Below are positions 51,213 to 60,505 of a DNA stretch of 64,000 nucleotides, piece after piece; the first letter of the stretch is position 1, and each line of letters starts with the position of its first letter. This stretch comes from Diaminobutyricimonas sp. LJ205. GTDB taxonomy: Bacteria > Actinomycetota > Actinomycetes > Actinomycetales > Microbacteriaceae. The position numbers and the translations under genes are program-made. The notes beneath the pieces are model-generated. The model worked only from the letters and a program-made list of their open reading frames with translations, was not told the DNA's origin and made no database searches. The stretch covers positions 682,001-746,000 of the forward strand of contig NZ_CP046619.1 in assembly GCF_009755725.1 (NCBI RefSeq), in the 5' to 3' direction.

Positions 51213-53510
51213 GTGACTGAAACAGGCGAACGCGCCATCAGCGCGTCCCCGCGCGCCACCTCCGGTATGAAGCTCGCCGAGCTTCAGGCCCTTGCCGTCG
51301 AACTCGGCATCAGTGGCGCGTCCAAACTTCGTAAAGGAGAGCTCGTGGAGAAAATCAACGAGACCCAGAACCCGGATGCGGCTCCCGCTCCGGTAACCAC
51401 GCCAGATGCCGTGGCCGCTCCCGAGGCTGTGGCTGCAGCGGATGTCGCGGCCGAGGCTGCTGCCCCTGAGGCTGCTGCTCCCGAGGCTGCTGCTCCTGAG
51501 GCTGCTGCTCCCGAGGCGGCGCCGGCCATCGCGCCGAAGAAGCGCGCCTCGCGCCGCGTGACCGCTGCTGCGGGGGAGGTGCTCGCGCCGAAGGCGGCTG
51601 CGGCACACCGAAACAACGGCGAATCCGGCCTCGCCGGCGCGGCGCCCGTCCAGACCCTCGTCGAGGAACCGACGGCCGAGCCCGCTGCTGTGGCCGCCGA
51701 GCCGACCGCGGCTGCTGAGCCGACCGCCGCGCCCGTCGCGGTGACCGAGGTTGTCACCGAGGCGGCCCCCGCCGAGGCGCCTTCGACCGACGCCACCCAG
51801 GGCGAGGCCGTTTCCGACGAGACCGCGGAGCAGGCACCTGCCGAGCCGCGGCAGCGCCGCGGACGCGGCAAGTCCGGTTCCCAGGCCGCTGCGAAGCGCG
51901 CCGAGGCAGGCGAGACGACCAGCACCGTGGAGAAGACCGACACCGCCGAGCAGGCGGCGCCGGTCGCCGAGTCCGAGACTGCGGTCGACGAGACCGCCGA
52001 CCAGCAGGCCGAGGGTGAGGGTGAAGGCCGTTCCGGCCGGAACCGCAACCGGAACCGGAACCGCGGTGAGCGCGGCGACCGTCAGGCCCAGCAGGGCGAG
52101 CGTCAGCAGGGTGACCGCCAGGCGCAGGCTCAGCAGGGCGACCGCCAGCAGCAGGCCCAGCAGGGCGACCGCCAGGCGCAGGCCCAGCAGGGCGACCGCC
52201 AGCAGCAAGGCGGCGGCCAGCAGGTGCAGGAGCGTCAGCGCCAGCAGCAGGAAGCCGACGCCGAAGGTCGCGCCGGCCGTAACCGTTACCGTGACCGCAA
52301 GCGCGGCCGCGGCGGTCAGGGCGACGAGTTCGAACCGGAGATCAGCGAGGATGACGTCCTCATCCCGGTCGCCGGCATCCTCGACGTGCTCGACAACTAC
52401 GCCTTCGTGCGCACGACCGGTTACCTGCCCGGACCGTCGGACGTCTACGTCTCGCTCGGTCAGGTCAAGAAGTACAACCTGCGCAAGGGCGACGCCGTCG
52501 TCGGCGCCATCCGCCAGCCGCGTGAAGGTGAGAACCAGGGCGGCCGACAGAAGTACAACGCGATCGTCAAGATCGACTCCATCAACGGCCAGACGCTCGA
52601 CCAGGCGTCGAACCGGGTGGAGTTCGGCAAGCTGACCCCGCTCTACCCTCAGGACCGTCTGCGTCTCGAGACCGAGTCCGGCAAGCTGTCGACGCGCATC
52701 ATCGACCTGGTCTCGCCGATCGGCAAGGGCCAGCGCGGTCTGATCGTGTCGCCGCCGAAGGCCGGCAAGACCCTCGTGCTGCAGGCGATCGCGAACGCCA
52801 TCTCGAAGAACAACCCCGAGGTTCACCTCATGGTCGTGCTCGTTGACGAGCGCCCCGAAGAGGTCACCGACATGCAGCGCACCGTCAAGGGTGAGGTCAT
52901 CGCCTCCACCTTCGACCGTCCCGCCGAGGACCACACCACCGTCGCCGAACTCGCCATCGAGCGGGCCAAGCGCCTGGTGGAGCTGGGCCACGACGTCGTC
53001 GTGCTGCTCGACTCGATCACCCGGCTCGGCCGCGCGTACAACCTCACCGCTCCGGCATCCGGTCGCATCCTCTCCGGTGGCGTCGACTCGTCGGCGCTGT
53101 ACCCGCCGAAGCGTTTCTTCGGCGCTGCGCGCAACATCGAGGACGGCGGCTCGCTGACCATCCTCGCCACCGCGCTCGTGGAGACCGGCTCCAAGATGGA
53201 CGAGGTCATCTTCGAGGAGTTCAAGGGCACCGGCAACATGGAGCTGCGCCTGTCGCGGCAGTTGGCCGACAAGCGGATCTTCCCGGCCGTGGATGTCAAC
53301 GCCTCCGGTACTCGCCGCGAAGAGATGCTCATGGGCGTCGACGAGGTCAAGGTCACCTGGAAGCTGCGCCGCGCCCTCGCGGGGCTGGAGCAGCAGCAGG
53401 CGTTGGAGATCGTGCTCGGCAAGCTGAAGGAGACGCAGTCGAACGTGGAGTTCCTCATGCAGATCCAGAAGTCGCTGCCGCAGCCCGGTAACGCTCACAA
53501 GGAGGACTAG
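51213..53510 (+). CDS. rho: Transcription termination factor Rho with long N-terminal insertion
   Basis: An RNA-dependent ATPase that ends transcription. The 765 residues are far longer than E. coli Rho (419). The order is: N-terminal Rho_N/SAP segment (about 14-45, [20 protein letters not shown]), Ala/Glu/Pro/Thr-rich disorder (about 46-265, with EAAAP repeats), an Arg/Asn/Gln/Asp/Gly tract (about 270-365), the RNA-binding cold-shock-like domain (about 378-440, [20 protein letters not shown]), and the ATPase with SPPKAGKT near 512-519. GTG start with AAGGA 8 bases upstream. High-GC actinobacterial Rho proteins commonly carry such insertions. Confidence 0.96.
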   Translation: MTETGERAISASPRATSGMKLAELQALAVELGISGASKLRKGELVEKINETQNPDAAPAPVTTPDAVAAPEAVAAADVAAEAAAPEAAAPEAAAPEAAAPEAAPAIAPKKRASRRVTAAAGEVLAPKAAAAHRNNGESGLAGAAPVQTLVEEPTAEPAAVAAEPTAAAEPTAAPVAVTEVVTEAAPAEAPSTDATQGEAVSDETAEQAPAEPRQRRGRGKSGSQAAAKRAEAGETTSTVEKTDTAEQAAPVAESETAVDETADQQAEGEGEGRSGRNRNRNRNRGERGDRQAQQGERQQGDRQAQAQQGDRQQQAQQGDRQAQAQQGDRQQQGGGQQVQERQRQQQEADAEGRAGRNRYRDRKRGRGGQGDEFEPEISEDDVLIPVAGILDVLDNYAFVRTTGYLPGPSDVYVSLGQVKKYNLRKGDAVVGAIRQPREGENQGGRQKYNAIVKIDSINGQTLDQASNRVEFGKLTPLYPQDRLRLETESGKLSTRIIDLVSPIGKGQRGLIVSPPKAGKTLVLQAIANAISKNNPEVHLMVVLVDERPEEVTDMQRTVKGEVIASTFDRPAEDHTTVAELAIERAKRLVELGHDVVVLLDSITRLGRAYNLTAPASGRILSGGVDSSALYPPKRFFGAARNIEDGGSLTILATALVETGSKMDEVIFEEFKGTGNMELRLSRQLADKRIFPAVDVNASGTRREEMLMGVDEVKVTWKLRRALAGLEQQQALEIVLGKLKETQSNVEFLMQIQKSLPQPGNAHKED
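52068..52260 (+). repeat. Coding tandem repeats in the Rho disordered region
   Basis: Units encoding GDRQAQ/QQGDR variants recur with a roughly 54-base period. A second, shorter set at about 51448-51520 encodes EAAAP units in 15-base steps. The tract is Arg/Gln/Asp-rich, consistent with an RNA-interacting disordered domain. Confidence 0.8.
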
Positions 53511-53512
53511 TC

Positions 53513-54592
53513 GTGTTCGAGTCAGTAGCGGTGCTACTGGCCGAGCATGAGGATCTGCAGAAGCAACTCTCGGATCCCGCCGTTCACGCGGATGCGGCCA
53601 GGGCAAAGAAGATCAACCGGCGCTACGCCGAGCTGAGCCAGATCAAGGCCGCCTACGAGCAGTGGCTGCAGGCGACCGAGGACCTCGAGGCCGCGCGCGA
53701 GCTTGCCAAGGAGGACGAAGCCTTCGCCGAGGAGGTGCCGAGCCTCGAGGAGGGACTCGCGACCTCTCAGGAGAAGCTCCGTCGCCTGCTGATCCCGCGT
53801 GACCCCGATGACGGGCGCGACGTGATCATGGAGATCAAGGGCGGCGAGGGTGGCGCCGAGAGCGCGCTGTTCGCCGCTGACCTGCTGCGCATGTACATGC
53901 ACTACGCGGAGTCCCGCGGGTGGAAGACCGAGCTTCTTGAGCGCAACGAGAGCGATCTCGGCGGCTACAAGGACGTCCAGGTCGCGATCAAGTCCAACGC
54001 CAGCGACCCATCGCAGGGCGCCTGGGCGCACCTCAAGTACGAGGGCGGCGTGCACCGCGTGCAGCGCGTGCCGGCGACCGAGTCGCAGGGACGCATCCAC
54101 ACCTCGACGACCGGCGTGCTGGTCTTCCCCGAGGTTGACGCGCCCGAAGAGGTCGCGATCAGTGCGAACGACCTGAAAATCGACGTGTACCGCTCGAGTG
54201 GCCCCGGCGGCCAGTCGGTGAACACCACCGACTCGGCCGTGCGGATCACCCACCTGCCGACCGGCATCGTGGTGTCGATGCAGAACGAGAAGAGCCAGCT
54301 GCAGAACCGCGAGGCGGGCATGCGCGTGCTGCGTGCCCGACTGCTGGCACGTCAGCAGGAGGAGATCGCGGCCGCGGCATCCGATGCCCGCAAGAGCCAG
54401 ATCCGCGGAATGGACCGGTCGGAGCGCATCCGCACCTACAACTTCCCCGAGAACCGGATCGCCGACCACCGCACTGGCTACAAGGCGTACAACCTTGACC
54501 AGGTGATGGACGGCGCGCTCGAGGCGGTCATCCAGTCGTGCATCCAGGCCGACGAGGAAGCCAGGCTCGCCGACATCGGAGACAACTCCTGA
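53513..54592 (+). CDS. prfA: Peptide chain release factor 1
   Basis: Recognises UAA and UAG stop codons. The 359 residues include the GGQ motif at 232-234 in [20 protein letters not shown], the P(A/V)T-type recognition block ending VPATESQG near 186, and the C-terminal RF domain. AAGGAGG before the GTG start, 3 bases after rho, shows coupling. Its stop lies just upstream of a 60-nt palindrome leading into prmC, whose product methylates the GGQ glutamine. Confidence 0.96.
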   Translation: MFESVAVLLAEHEDLQKQLSDPAVHADAARAKKINRRYAELSQIKAAYEQWLQATEDLEAARELAKEDEAFAEEVPSLEEGLATSQEKLRRLLIPRDPDDGRDVIMEIKGGEGGAESALFAADLLRMYMHYAESRGWKTELLERNESDLGGYKDVQVAIKSNASDPSQGAWAHLKYEGGVHRVQRVPATESQGRIHTSTTGVLVFPEVDAPEEVAISANDLKIDVYRSSGPGGQSVNTTDSAVRITHLPTGIVVSMQNEKSQLQNREAGMRVLRARLLARQQEEIAAAASDARKSQIRGMDRSERIRTYNFPENRIADHRTGYKAYNLDQVMDGALEAVIQSCIQADEEARLADIGDNS

Positions 54593-54613
54593 CCACCGAG
54601 CATCCCGATCATC

Positions 54614-54673
54614 GTGAGTTAGCCGAAAATGCTAGTGCTGAGGCTCAGCAACTAGCATTTTCGGCTAACTCAC
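54614..54673. repeat. 60-nt near-perfect palindrome at the 5' end of prmC
   Basis: The left arm GTGAGTTAGCCGAAAATGCT+AGT at 54614-54636 and the right arm at 54651-54673 are a perfect 23-bp inverted repeat. The 14 bases between them, GCTGAGGCTCAGCA, are themselves nearly palindromic. It ends 2 bases before the prmC ATG. The prmC reading frame stays open through it, since 60 bases is 20 codons. A related but weaker palindrome follows prmC at 55541-55598. Confidence 0.92.
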
Positions 54674-54675
54674 GG

Positions 54676-55521
54676 ATGGCGGGGGTTCGCGCTCGCGCCA
54701 TCGACACGCTTGCCCGCGCCGGCGTGCCCAGTGCAGAGGCCGACGCCGAGCTGATCATCGGGTGGGTGCTTGATCTCTCGCGAGGGCAGGTGCAGGCGAA
54801 GGCACTGACGGATGCTTCGGTGTCAGACGTGCACGTCCGGCAGATCGATGACGCGATCGAACGCCGGGCGCACCGCGAACCACTTCAGCACATCACCGGG
54901 GTGGCGTACTTCCGTTCGCTTGAGCTGGCCGTCGGTCCCGGGGTCTTCGTGCCGCGACCCGAGACCGAGTTCGTCGCCCAGTTGGCGATCGATACGCTGC
55001 GTGAGGTCCCGGGGGAGCCCATCGCGGTTGACCTCGGCACCGGCAGCGGCGCGATCGCGTTGGCACTGGCCACCGAGGTGGTGCACTCCCGCGTCTATGC
55101 CGTCGAAAACTCGCCGCGGGCGTTCGTCTGGACGCGCCAGAACTTCGCGAGCGTCGCCGCCGACAATGCGCGACTGCTTTTCGCCGACCTCGCCGACGCG
55201 CTGCCCGAACTCGACGGCACGGTCGACGTCGTGGTGTCGAACCCGCCATATGTGCCGCTCGGGGCCATCCCGCGCGATCCCGAGGTGCGGCTGTACGATC
55301 CCGAGCACGCGCTGTACGGGGGAGTGGACGGGCTGGATGTCGTCCACAACGTCTCGGCCACCGCGAAGCGACTGCTGCACCCCGGCGGCACCCTGGTCAT
55401 CGAGCACGGTGACGAGCAGGGCCCGATGATCGCTGCGCTGCTCCAGGCCGACGGCTGGCGCGCGGTCGCAACTCATCGCGACCTGCTCGACCGCGACCGA
55501 GCCACCACCGCACTGCGCTAA
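54676..55521 (+). CDS. prmC: Protein-(glutamine-N5) methyltransferase, release factor-specific
   Basis: Methylates the GGQ glutamine of release factors with SAM. The 281 residues carry the SAM-binding VDLGTGSGAIALALA at 118-132 and the catalytic NPPY at 189-192 (VVVSNPPYVPL). The N-terminal helical domain (about 1-90) includes AVRPRGV-like release-factor-binding residues. The ATG lies 2 bases after a 60-nt palindrome that occupies the usual ribosome-site position. A frame open back to the prfA stop contains a CTG with GGAG upstream, so the true start is uncertain. Confidence 0.9.
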   Translation: MAGVRARAIDTLARAGVPSAEADAELIIGWVLDLSRGQVQAKALTDASVSDVHVRQIDDAIERRAHREPLQHITGVAYFRSLELAVGPGVFVPRPETEFVAQLAIDTLREVPGEPIAVDLGTGSGAIALALATEVVHSRVYAVENSPRAFVWTRQNFASVAADNARLLFADLADALPELDGTVDVVVSNPPYVPLGAIPRDPEVRLYDPEHALYGGVDGLDVVHNVSATAKRLLHPGGTLVIEHGDEQGPMIAALLQADGWRAVATHRDLLDRDRATTALR

Positions 55522-55540
55522 CCGCTGCCGCACCCGCTGC

Positions 55541-55598
55541 CGCTAGTGTTCTGGCCTTGCGCTAGTGGAGTTGCGCGCGCGAAGCCGAAACACTAGCG
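55541..55598. repeat. Related palindrome after prmC
   Basis: CGCTAGTGTT (55541-55550) and AACACTAGCG (55589-55598) are perfect 10-bp inverted repeats, with an internal GCGCTAGTGG. The stretch AGCCGAAACACTAGCGCT resembles AGCCGAAAATGCTAGTGCT of the palindrome before prmC. It lies between convergent prmC and HAD genes. Confidence 0.75.
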
Positions 55599-55625
55599 CT
55601 CGCGGAAACCGGCACAGTACTGCCC

Positions 55626-56240
55626 CTACGCGGCTTTGCGCAGTGCGAACTCGTTGATGGCCCGGTGCATGCCGGCCGGCTCGACGAACAGGTGCGTCGT
55701 GATGCCGACGCTCTCGGCTGCCTCGACGTTGACCGCCAGGTCGTCGGCGAAGAACGCCTGCTCCGCGGGTGTGTCGTACGCCTCGAGTACCCGCTCGAAC
55801 ACCACCGGGTCCGGCTTTCTTGCGCCGTAGTGGCTCGACGCGAACAGGTGATCGCCGAAGACATCCGGCAGCAGCGGCGCGATCGTCGCAAGGTGCTTGT
55901 GGGCCAACGGGCCGTTGTTCGTCAGCAACGTGACCTGGCCGTAGGAGGATGCCTCACGGACAGCCTCGATGGACTCAAGAAACGGCGTCATTGCGCCTGC
56001 GCGCAGCCCGACCCAGTCCTCTTCCCGGATGTCGAACTCAATCGCCCGCCGGAACGCCTCGAGGTATGAATCGGCGTCGTACGCGCCCGCCTCGGCGGCG
56101 ATCTCGCCGGTCTCGTGCCACCACCGCCGGCGCAGCTCGGACAGGTCGTGTCCGGTGAGTGCGGTGAGTCCCGCCATCCGCTTCGCCCAGTCGTACTCGT
56201 AGAGCACCTGGTCCATGTCGAAAATGAAGAGCGCAGTCAT
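55626..56240 (-). CDS. HAD-superfamily hydrolase
   Basis: 204 residues of the HAD fold. Motif I FIFDMDQVLYEYD (DxD with Q in place of the usual G/T), motif II TLLTNNGP near 101, lysine motif III in FGARKPDPVVFERVL, and motif IV FFADDLAVNVEAAES. The C1 cap suggests a phosphatase of small metabolites. The start ATG at 56240 has no strong ribosome site; it diverges from tsaC. Confidence 0.82.
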   Translation of the reverse strand: MTALFIFDMDQVLYEYDWAKRMAGLTALTGHDLSELRRRWWHETGEIAAEAGAYDADSYLEAFRRAIEFDIREEDWVGLRAGAMTPFLESIEAVREASSYGQVTLLTNNGPLAHKHLATIAPLLPDVFGDHLFASSHYGARKPDPVVFERVLEAYDTPAEQAFFADDLAVNVEAAESVGITTHLFVEPAGMHRAINEFALRKAA

Positions 56241-56373
56241 CGTGCCCCCAGTCTGCCAGCCGCAACCTGCCGGAACCTTGACCGCAGGTGTCCGCAGGGC
56301 AAACGCGAGCCCCTCCGGCCACGCCGCTGTGGCATCCGCTCGCACAGAAACGCCCGACTACGATGGATGCGAC

Positions 56374-57030
56374 ATGGCCCGCATCTTCAATTGTTCGGAC
56401 GAATCCGAGCTACTCACCGGTATGCGCCTTGCCCGCGGCGCAATCGGGCGGGGCGAGCTCGTCGTCATGCCCACCGACACCGTCTACGGGGTCGCCGCCG
56501 ACGCGTTCAACCCCAAGGCCGTTCAGCGACTGCTGGATGCGAAAGGCCGAGGCCGTCAGGCGCCGCCGCCGGTGCTGATCCCCGGCATCCCCACCCTGGA
56601 CGCCCTCGCCGACCAGATCCCCGACGAGGCACGGGCCCTGGTCAAGGAGTTCTGGCCGGGTGGGCTGACCGTCATCCTGGTCGCGCAGCCCTCCCTCAGC
56701 TGGGACCTCGGCGACACCCACGGCACCGTCGCGCTGCGCATGCCAAGCAACCGGATCGCGCTCGAACTGCTCTCCGAAACCGGGCCGCTGGCCGTCTCGT
56801 CCGCGAACCTGACCGGCAAACCAGCAGCCTCCTCAGCGCAGGCAGCAGAAGACATGCTCGGCGACAGCGTCGCCGTCTACCTCGACGGCGGAGAAGGCGG
56901 TACCGAATCGTCCACCATCGTCGACGCGACCTCGCTGCTGCTGCCGGAGGGCAAGCTGCGGATTGTTCGGCACGGCGTGGTTCCGGATGACGCCATCCGG
57001 GACGTTGTCGGAGCCGATCGATGCTCCTGA
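56374..57030 (+). CDS. tsaC: Threonylcarbamoyl-AMP synthase (YrdC/Sua5)
   Basis: Makes threonylcarbamoyl-AMP for t6A37 modification of ANN-decoding tRNAs. The 218-residue YrdC domain includes GELVVMPTDTVYGVAADAFN near 29-48, the KGRGRQAPPPVLIPG loop, and PGGLTVILVAQPS. It lacks the C-terminal Sua5 domain. TACGAT ends 9 bases before the ATG, so the leader is at most very short. It overlaps the next gene by 10 bases, as in the usual actinobacterial order. Confidence 0.93.
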   Translation: MARIFNCSDESELLTGMRLARGAIGRGELVVMPTDTVYGVAADAFNPKAVQRLLDAKGRGRQAPPPVLIPGIPTLDALADQIPDEARALVKEFWPGGLTVILVAQPSLSWDLGDTHGTVALRMPSNRIALELLSETGPLAVSSANLTGKPAASSAQAAEDMLGDSVAVYLDGGEGGTESSTIVDATSLLLPEGKLRIVRHGVVPDDAIRDVVGADRCS

Positions 57031-58301
57031 CCGACATTCTCGATCTGGCGGGAACAGTTGAAGACGGGTTCAGGCTCCCGCGGACCTTCTTCTATGCGCT
57101 CGTCGGCCTCATCACCGCCGTAGTCACCTTCGCGCTGTCGTTCCTGATCTGGAAACTCAGCATGAAGTACCGGCTGTACCCGAAGATCCGCGCGCGCGAC
57201 GTGCACACCACACCGACGCCGCGGCTCGGCGGCATCGCCATGTTCATCGGCATACTGGCCGGCTTCGGCGTCGCCTCACAACTGCCCACCTTCAGCCTGG
57301 TCTTCGCGGAGCCATTGAAGGTCGTCGCACTGCTCGGCTCGGCGCTGATCATCGTGCTGCTCGGTGTCGCCGACGACATCTGGGACCTGGACTGGGTCAC
57401 CAAGCTCGCCGGGCAGATCATCGCCGCTGGCGTGCTCGCCTGGCAGATCCAACTGGTCTCGTTGCCGTTCGTCGAAGGCGTTGCCCTCGTTTCGCCGTTC
57501 ACGTCGCTCGTGCTCACGGTCTTCGTCGTGGTGCTGGTGATGAACGCCGTGAACTTCATCGACGGCCTGGACGGACTGGTGGCCGGCGTCGCTCTGATCG
57601 CGAACGCGATCTTCTTCATCTACGCGTACATCCTGCAGCTGACCAACCGGGACGACTTCTTCAACCTGTCGAGCCTGATCTCGGTCGCGGTGATGGGCGC
57701 CTGCTTCGGATTCCTCTTCCTCAACTGGCACCCCGCGAAACTGTTCATGGGCGACGCCGGAGCCCTGCTGGTCGGACTGCTGATGGCCGCGTCGGCCATC
57801 TCGGTCACCGGCCGGATCAACCCCACCGACTTCGCCCCGGACCGCTCGTCGCTGCTGCCAGCGCTGATGCTGATCCTGCTGCCGTTCGCGATCCTCATCC
57901 TGCCGCTGCTGGACTTCGGCCTCGCGATCATCCGGCGCCTGCGCGCTGGCAAGTCGCCATTCAGCGCCGACCGCAAGCACCTGCACCACCGGCTGCTGGA
58001 CATGGGGCACTCGCACTTCCACGCGGTACTGATCTTCTATGCCTGGACCGCGGTGGTTGCCGTCGGCTGTCTGCTGTTCATGTTCCTCGACATCCTGCCG
58101 ACCCTGATCATCATCGCCGTGGGCCTGGCGATCTGTACCGCGATGACCCTCGCCCCGCTCAGCCGCCGAAAGCGCACCGAGGCAGCGGCCCAATTGGCTG
58201 CGCCCGATGCCCCGGACGCCACTCCTGCGCACCTCGACCCGCTTGACGCGGCGTCGACCGGCAGCATCGACATCATCCACAAGGAGACCCCCGCATCATG
58301 A
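57021..58301 (+). CDS. Polyprenyl-phosphate GlcNAc-1-phosphate transferase (MraY/WecA family)
   Basis: 426 residues with about eleven hydrophobic segments. WecA/TagO-type motifs are present: the DD pair VADDIWDLDW near 113, the VNFIDGLDGLVAG block near 175, KLFMGDAGALLVG near 240, and the cytoplasmic H-x-H-H loop DRKHLHHRLLDMGHSH near 315-330. It transfers GlcNAc-1-P (or a similar sugar-P) to undecaprenyl or decaprenyl phosphate, starting cell-wall teichoic acid, arabinogalactan-linker or surface polymer. Its position between tsaC and atpI-like genes is typical of actinobacteria (often annotated rfe/wecA). Confidence 0.88.
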   Translation: MLLTDILDLAGTVEDGFRLPRTFFYALVGLITAVVTFALSFLIWKLSMKYRLYPKIRARDVHTTPTPRLGGIAMFIGILAGFGVASQLPTFSLVFAEPLKVVALLGSALIIVLLGVADDIWDLDWVTKLAGQIIAAGVLAWQIQLVSLPFVEGVALVSPFTSLVLTVFVVVLVMNAVNFIDGLDGLVAGVALIANAIFFIYAYILQLTNRDDFFNLSSLISVAVMGACFGFLFLNWHPAKLFMGDAGALLVGLLMAASAISVTGRINPTDFAPDRSSLLPALMLILLPFAILILPLLDFGLAIIRRLRAGKSPFSADRKHLHHRLLDMGHSHFHAVLIFYAWTAVVAVGCLLFMFLDILPTLIIIAVGLAICTAMTLAPLSRRKRTEAAAQLAAPDAPDATPAHLDPLDAASTGSIDIIHKETPAS

Positions 58302-58744
58302 CCGCTATTCCCGTAATGAAGAAGGTGCTCGTCTACGGGGGAGTGCTCGCGTTGGCGATCGCCGTGGTCGGCAGCATTGTCGGATGGTTCGTGGCCGGCG
58401 TTCCCGGCCTCGTGAGCGCCCTGATCGGCACCGCGATGGCCGCCGTGTTCCTCGGGATCACCGCCGGCAGCATCATGATCGCGACCAAGGTGACCAAGTC
58501 CGAGGTCTTCAGTCCGCTGTTCTTCGGCATCGTGATGGGCGCCTGGCTGCTGAAGTTCGTGGTCTTCCTAGTGCTCGTCTTCGTGCTCAAGGATCAGCCG
58601 TTCATCGACCCGCTGGTGTTGTTTCTGACCATCGTTGTCGGGGTTGTCGGCAGTCTCGTCGTCGACCTGATCGCGGTCACGCGGTCACGGGTGCCTTACG
58701 TGAGCGATGTCTCGTTGCCCGGCGACGACCAGACCGGTAAGTGA
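58298..58744 (+). CDS. Small membrane protein at the atpI position
   Basis: 148 residues with four hydrophobic segments (about 8-30, 38-58, 75-98, 105-125). It overlaps the transferase stop by ATGA and precedes atpB, as ATP synthase protein I-like genes do. AtpI in other bacteria helps assemble the c-ring or import magnesium or calcium. Sequence identity to AtpI cannot be asserted by eye. Confidence 0.62.
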   Translation: MTAIPVMKKVLVYGGVLALAIAVVGSIVGWFVAGVPGLVSALIGTAMAAVFLGITAGSIMIATKVTKSEVFSPLFFGIVMGAWLLKFVVFLVLVFVLKDQPFIDPLVLFLTIVVGVVGSLVVDLIAVTRSRVPYVSDVSLPGDDQTGK

Positions 58745-58777
58745 AAACGGTTCGAGTCGTAGATGCGCTCGTACCTT

Positions 58778-58786
58778 TGATAGGGT
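58778..58786 (+). promoter_or_regulatory. Possible extended -10 promoter for atpB
   Basis: TGA-TAGGGT (58778-58786) matches the extended -10 pattern TGNTANNNT, about 47 bases before atpB. No -35 match is seen. It could let the ATP synthase operon be transcribed apart from the upstream genes. Confidence 0.4.
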
Positions 58787-58832
58787 CTTCAACGGCCCCC
58801 TCGTATTCGCTGCATGAAACCATGCCCTGAGC

Positions 58833-59654
58833 TTGGAGAAAGCGCTGCTATCTAACGCGTTGAACCTGATTGCACCTCTCGCGACCGACGAGGAGTTCCA
58901 CGGCCCTTCCATTGCCGAGTTTTTCCCCGCGGCATTGCTCTTTGAAGGCACCCCGTTCGAGATAAACCGGATCATGCTGATCCGTATCCTCGCGACCGTC
59001 GCCGTCCTCCTGATCTTCTGGCTCGGTACTCGCAAGATGAAGCTCGTGCCCGGACGCTTCCAGGGCCTGGTCGAGATGGGCCTCGACTTCGTGCGCATCA
59101 ACATCGCCGAAGACCTGCTCGGCGTGAAGGACGGTAGGCGCTTCCTGCCGCTCATCACCACGATCTTCTTCATGGTGCTGTTCATGAACCTCCCGGGAAT
59201 CATCCCCGGCTTGAATATCGCCGGCACGTCGGTGATCGGTGTGCCCCTGGTGCTTGCCGCCGCAGCGTACATCGCCTTCGTCTACGCGGGTGTGAAGAAG
59301 AACCCTGGCGGCTTCTTCAAGAACGCGCTCTTCCCGCCCGGAGTGCCGTGGTTCCTTTACATCATCGTGACGCCGATCGAGTTCATCTCGACGTTCGTGC
59401 TGCGGCCGATCACGCTCACGCTCCGACTCATGATGAACATGGTCGTCGGGCACCTGCTGCTCGTCCTGTTCTTCGCGGCGACGCACTTCTTCTTCTTCAC
59501 TCTCGGCGACTGGTGGGGCCTGTTCGGCATCGGAACCGCGCTCTTCGGCACGGTTTTCACTTTCTTCGAGATTCTGATCGCAGTACTGCAGGCGTACATC
59601 TTCGCTCTGCTGACCACTGTCTACATCCAGCTCGCGCTGGCTGAAGAGCACTAA
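58833..59654 (+). CDS. atpB: ATP synthase Fo subunit a
   Basis: The proton-channel stator subunit, a membrane protein with about six segments. The essential arginine is in FVLRPITLTLRLMMNMVVGH near 190-209, and the C-terminal helix ends VLQAYIFALLTTVYIQLALAEEH (partly quoted). 273 residues at most. The start is uncertain: TTG at 58833 gives the longest form, a TTG at 58860 is a second option, and GGAGAAAG lies between. It heads the atp operon. Confidence 0.93.
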   Translation: MEKALLSNALNLIAPLATDEEFHGPSIAEFFPAALLFEGTPFEINRIMLIRILATVAVLLIFWLGTRKMKLVPGRFQGLVEMGLDFVRINIAEDLLGVKDGRRFLPLITTIFFMVLFMNLPGIIPGLNIAGTSVIGVPLVLAAAAYIAFVYAGVKKNPGGFFKNALFPPGVPWFLYIIVTPIEFISTFVLRPITLTLRLMMNMVVGHLLLVLFFAATHFFFFTLGDWWGLFGIGTALFGTVFTFFEILIAVLQAYIFALLTTVYIQLALAEEH

Positions 59655-59936
<282 letters not shown>

Positions 59937-59945
59937 GAGGGCTAG

Positions 59946-60503
59946 ATGCTCACCGAACTGGTATACGCAGCCGAGAGCGAGGCGACCCCAAATCCCCTCT
60001 TCCCGGCCGATTACGACATCATTTGGTCGTTGATCCCGTTCGCGCTCATCCTGTTTCTGTTCTGGAAGGTTGTCCTTCCTCGTATGCAGAAGACCCTGGA
60101 TGCGCGCAGCGCCGCGATCGAAGGCGGAATGAAGCTCGCCGAGACTGCACAGGCCGAGGCCGCCGCAGCGCTCGACGAGTACAACAAGCAGCTCGCTGAG
60201 GCGCGCGCTGAGGCGGCGAAGATCCGCGAGCAGGCACGTCTGGACGGCACGAAGATCCTCACCGAGCTCAAGGAGCAGGCAGCGGCCGAGGCCGCGCGGA
60301 TCACTCAGACCGCGCAGGCGCAGATTGAGGCAGAGCGCCAGACGGCTCTCGTTTCACTGCGCTCCGAGGTTGGCACGCTCGCGATCGACCTCGCGTCCGG
60401 TGTTATCGGCGAGAGCCTGAGCGAGGACAAGAGGGCATCGGCAATCGTCGACCGCTTCCTTGCCGACCTTGAGGCTGACGAGAAGGCAAAGGCGAACAGG
60501 TAG
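59946..60503 (+). CDS. atpF: ATP synthase Fo subunit b
   Basis: 185 residues: one membrane segment (about 27-48, IWSLIPFALILFLFWKVV) and a long amphipathic helix, the peripheral stalk linking Fo to F1. GAGG lies 6 bases before the ATG, 9 bases after atpE. In its C-terminal half are Ala/Glu/Lys-rich heptads. A single b gene is present, as expected for a b2 stalk. Confidence 0.93.
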   Translation: MLTELVYAAESEATPNPLFPADYDIIWSLIPFALILFLFWKVVLPRMQKTLDARSAAIEGGMKLAETAQAEAAAALDEYNKQLAEARAEAAKIREQARLDGTKILTELKEQAAAEAARITQTAQAQIEAERQTALVSLRSEVGTLAIDLASGVIGESLSEDKRASAIVDRFLADLEADEKAKANR

Positions 60504-60505
60504 CA

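Noticed and set aside
52068-52260. CRISPR-like regularly spaced repeats
   Set aside because: The repeats are contiguous coding units without unique spacers, in the disordered part of Rho. No cas gene is in the window.
51210-53606. A very long open frame on the minus strand opposite rho (and similar ones opposite metY, prfA and atpA)
   Set aside because: The plus-strand frames encode complete, conserved proteins. High GC makes stop codons rare in antisense frames, and the antisense translations are low-complexity and lack ribosome sites.
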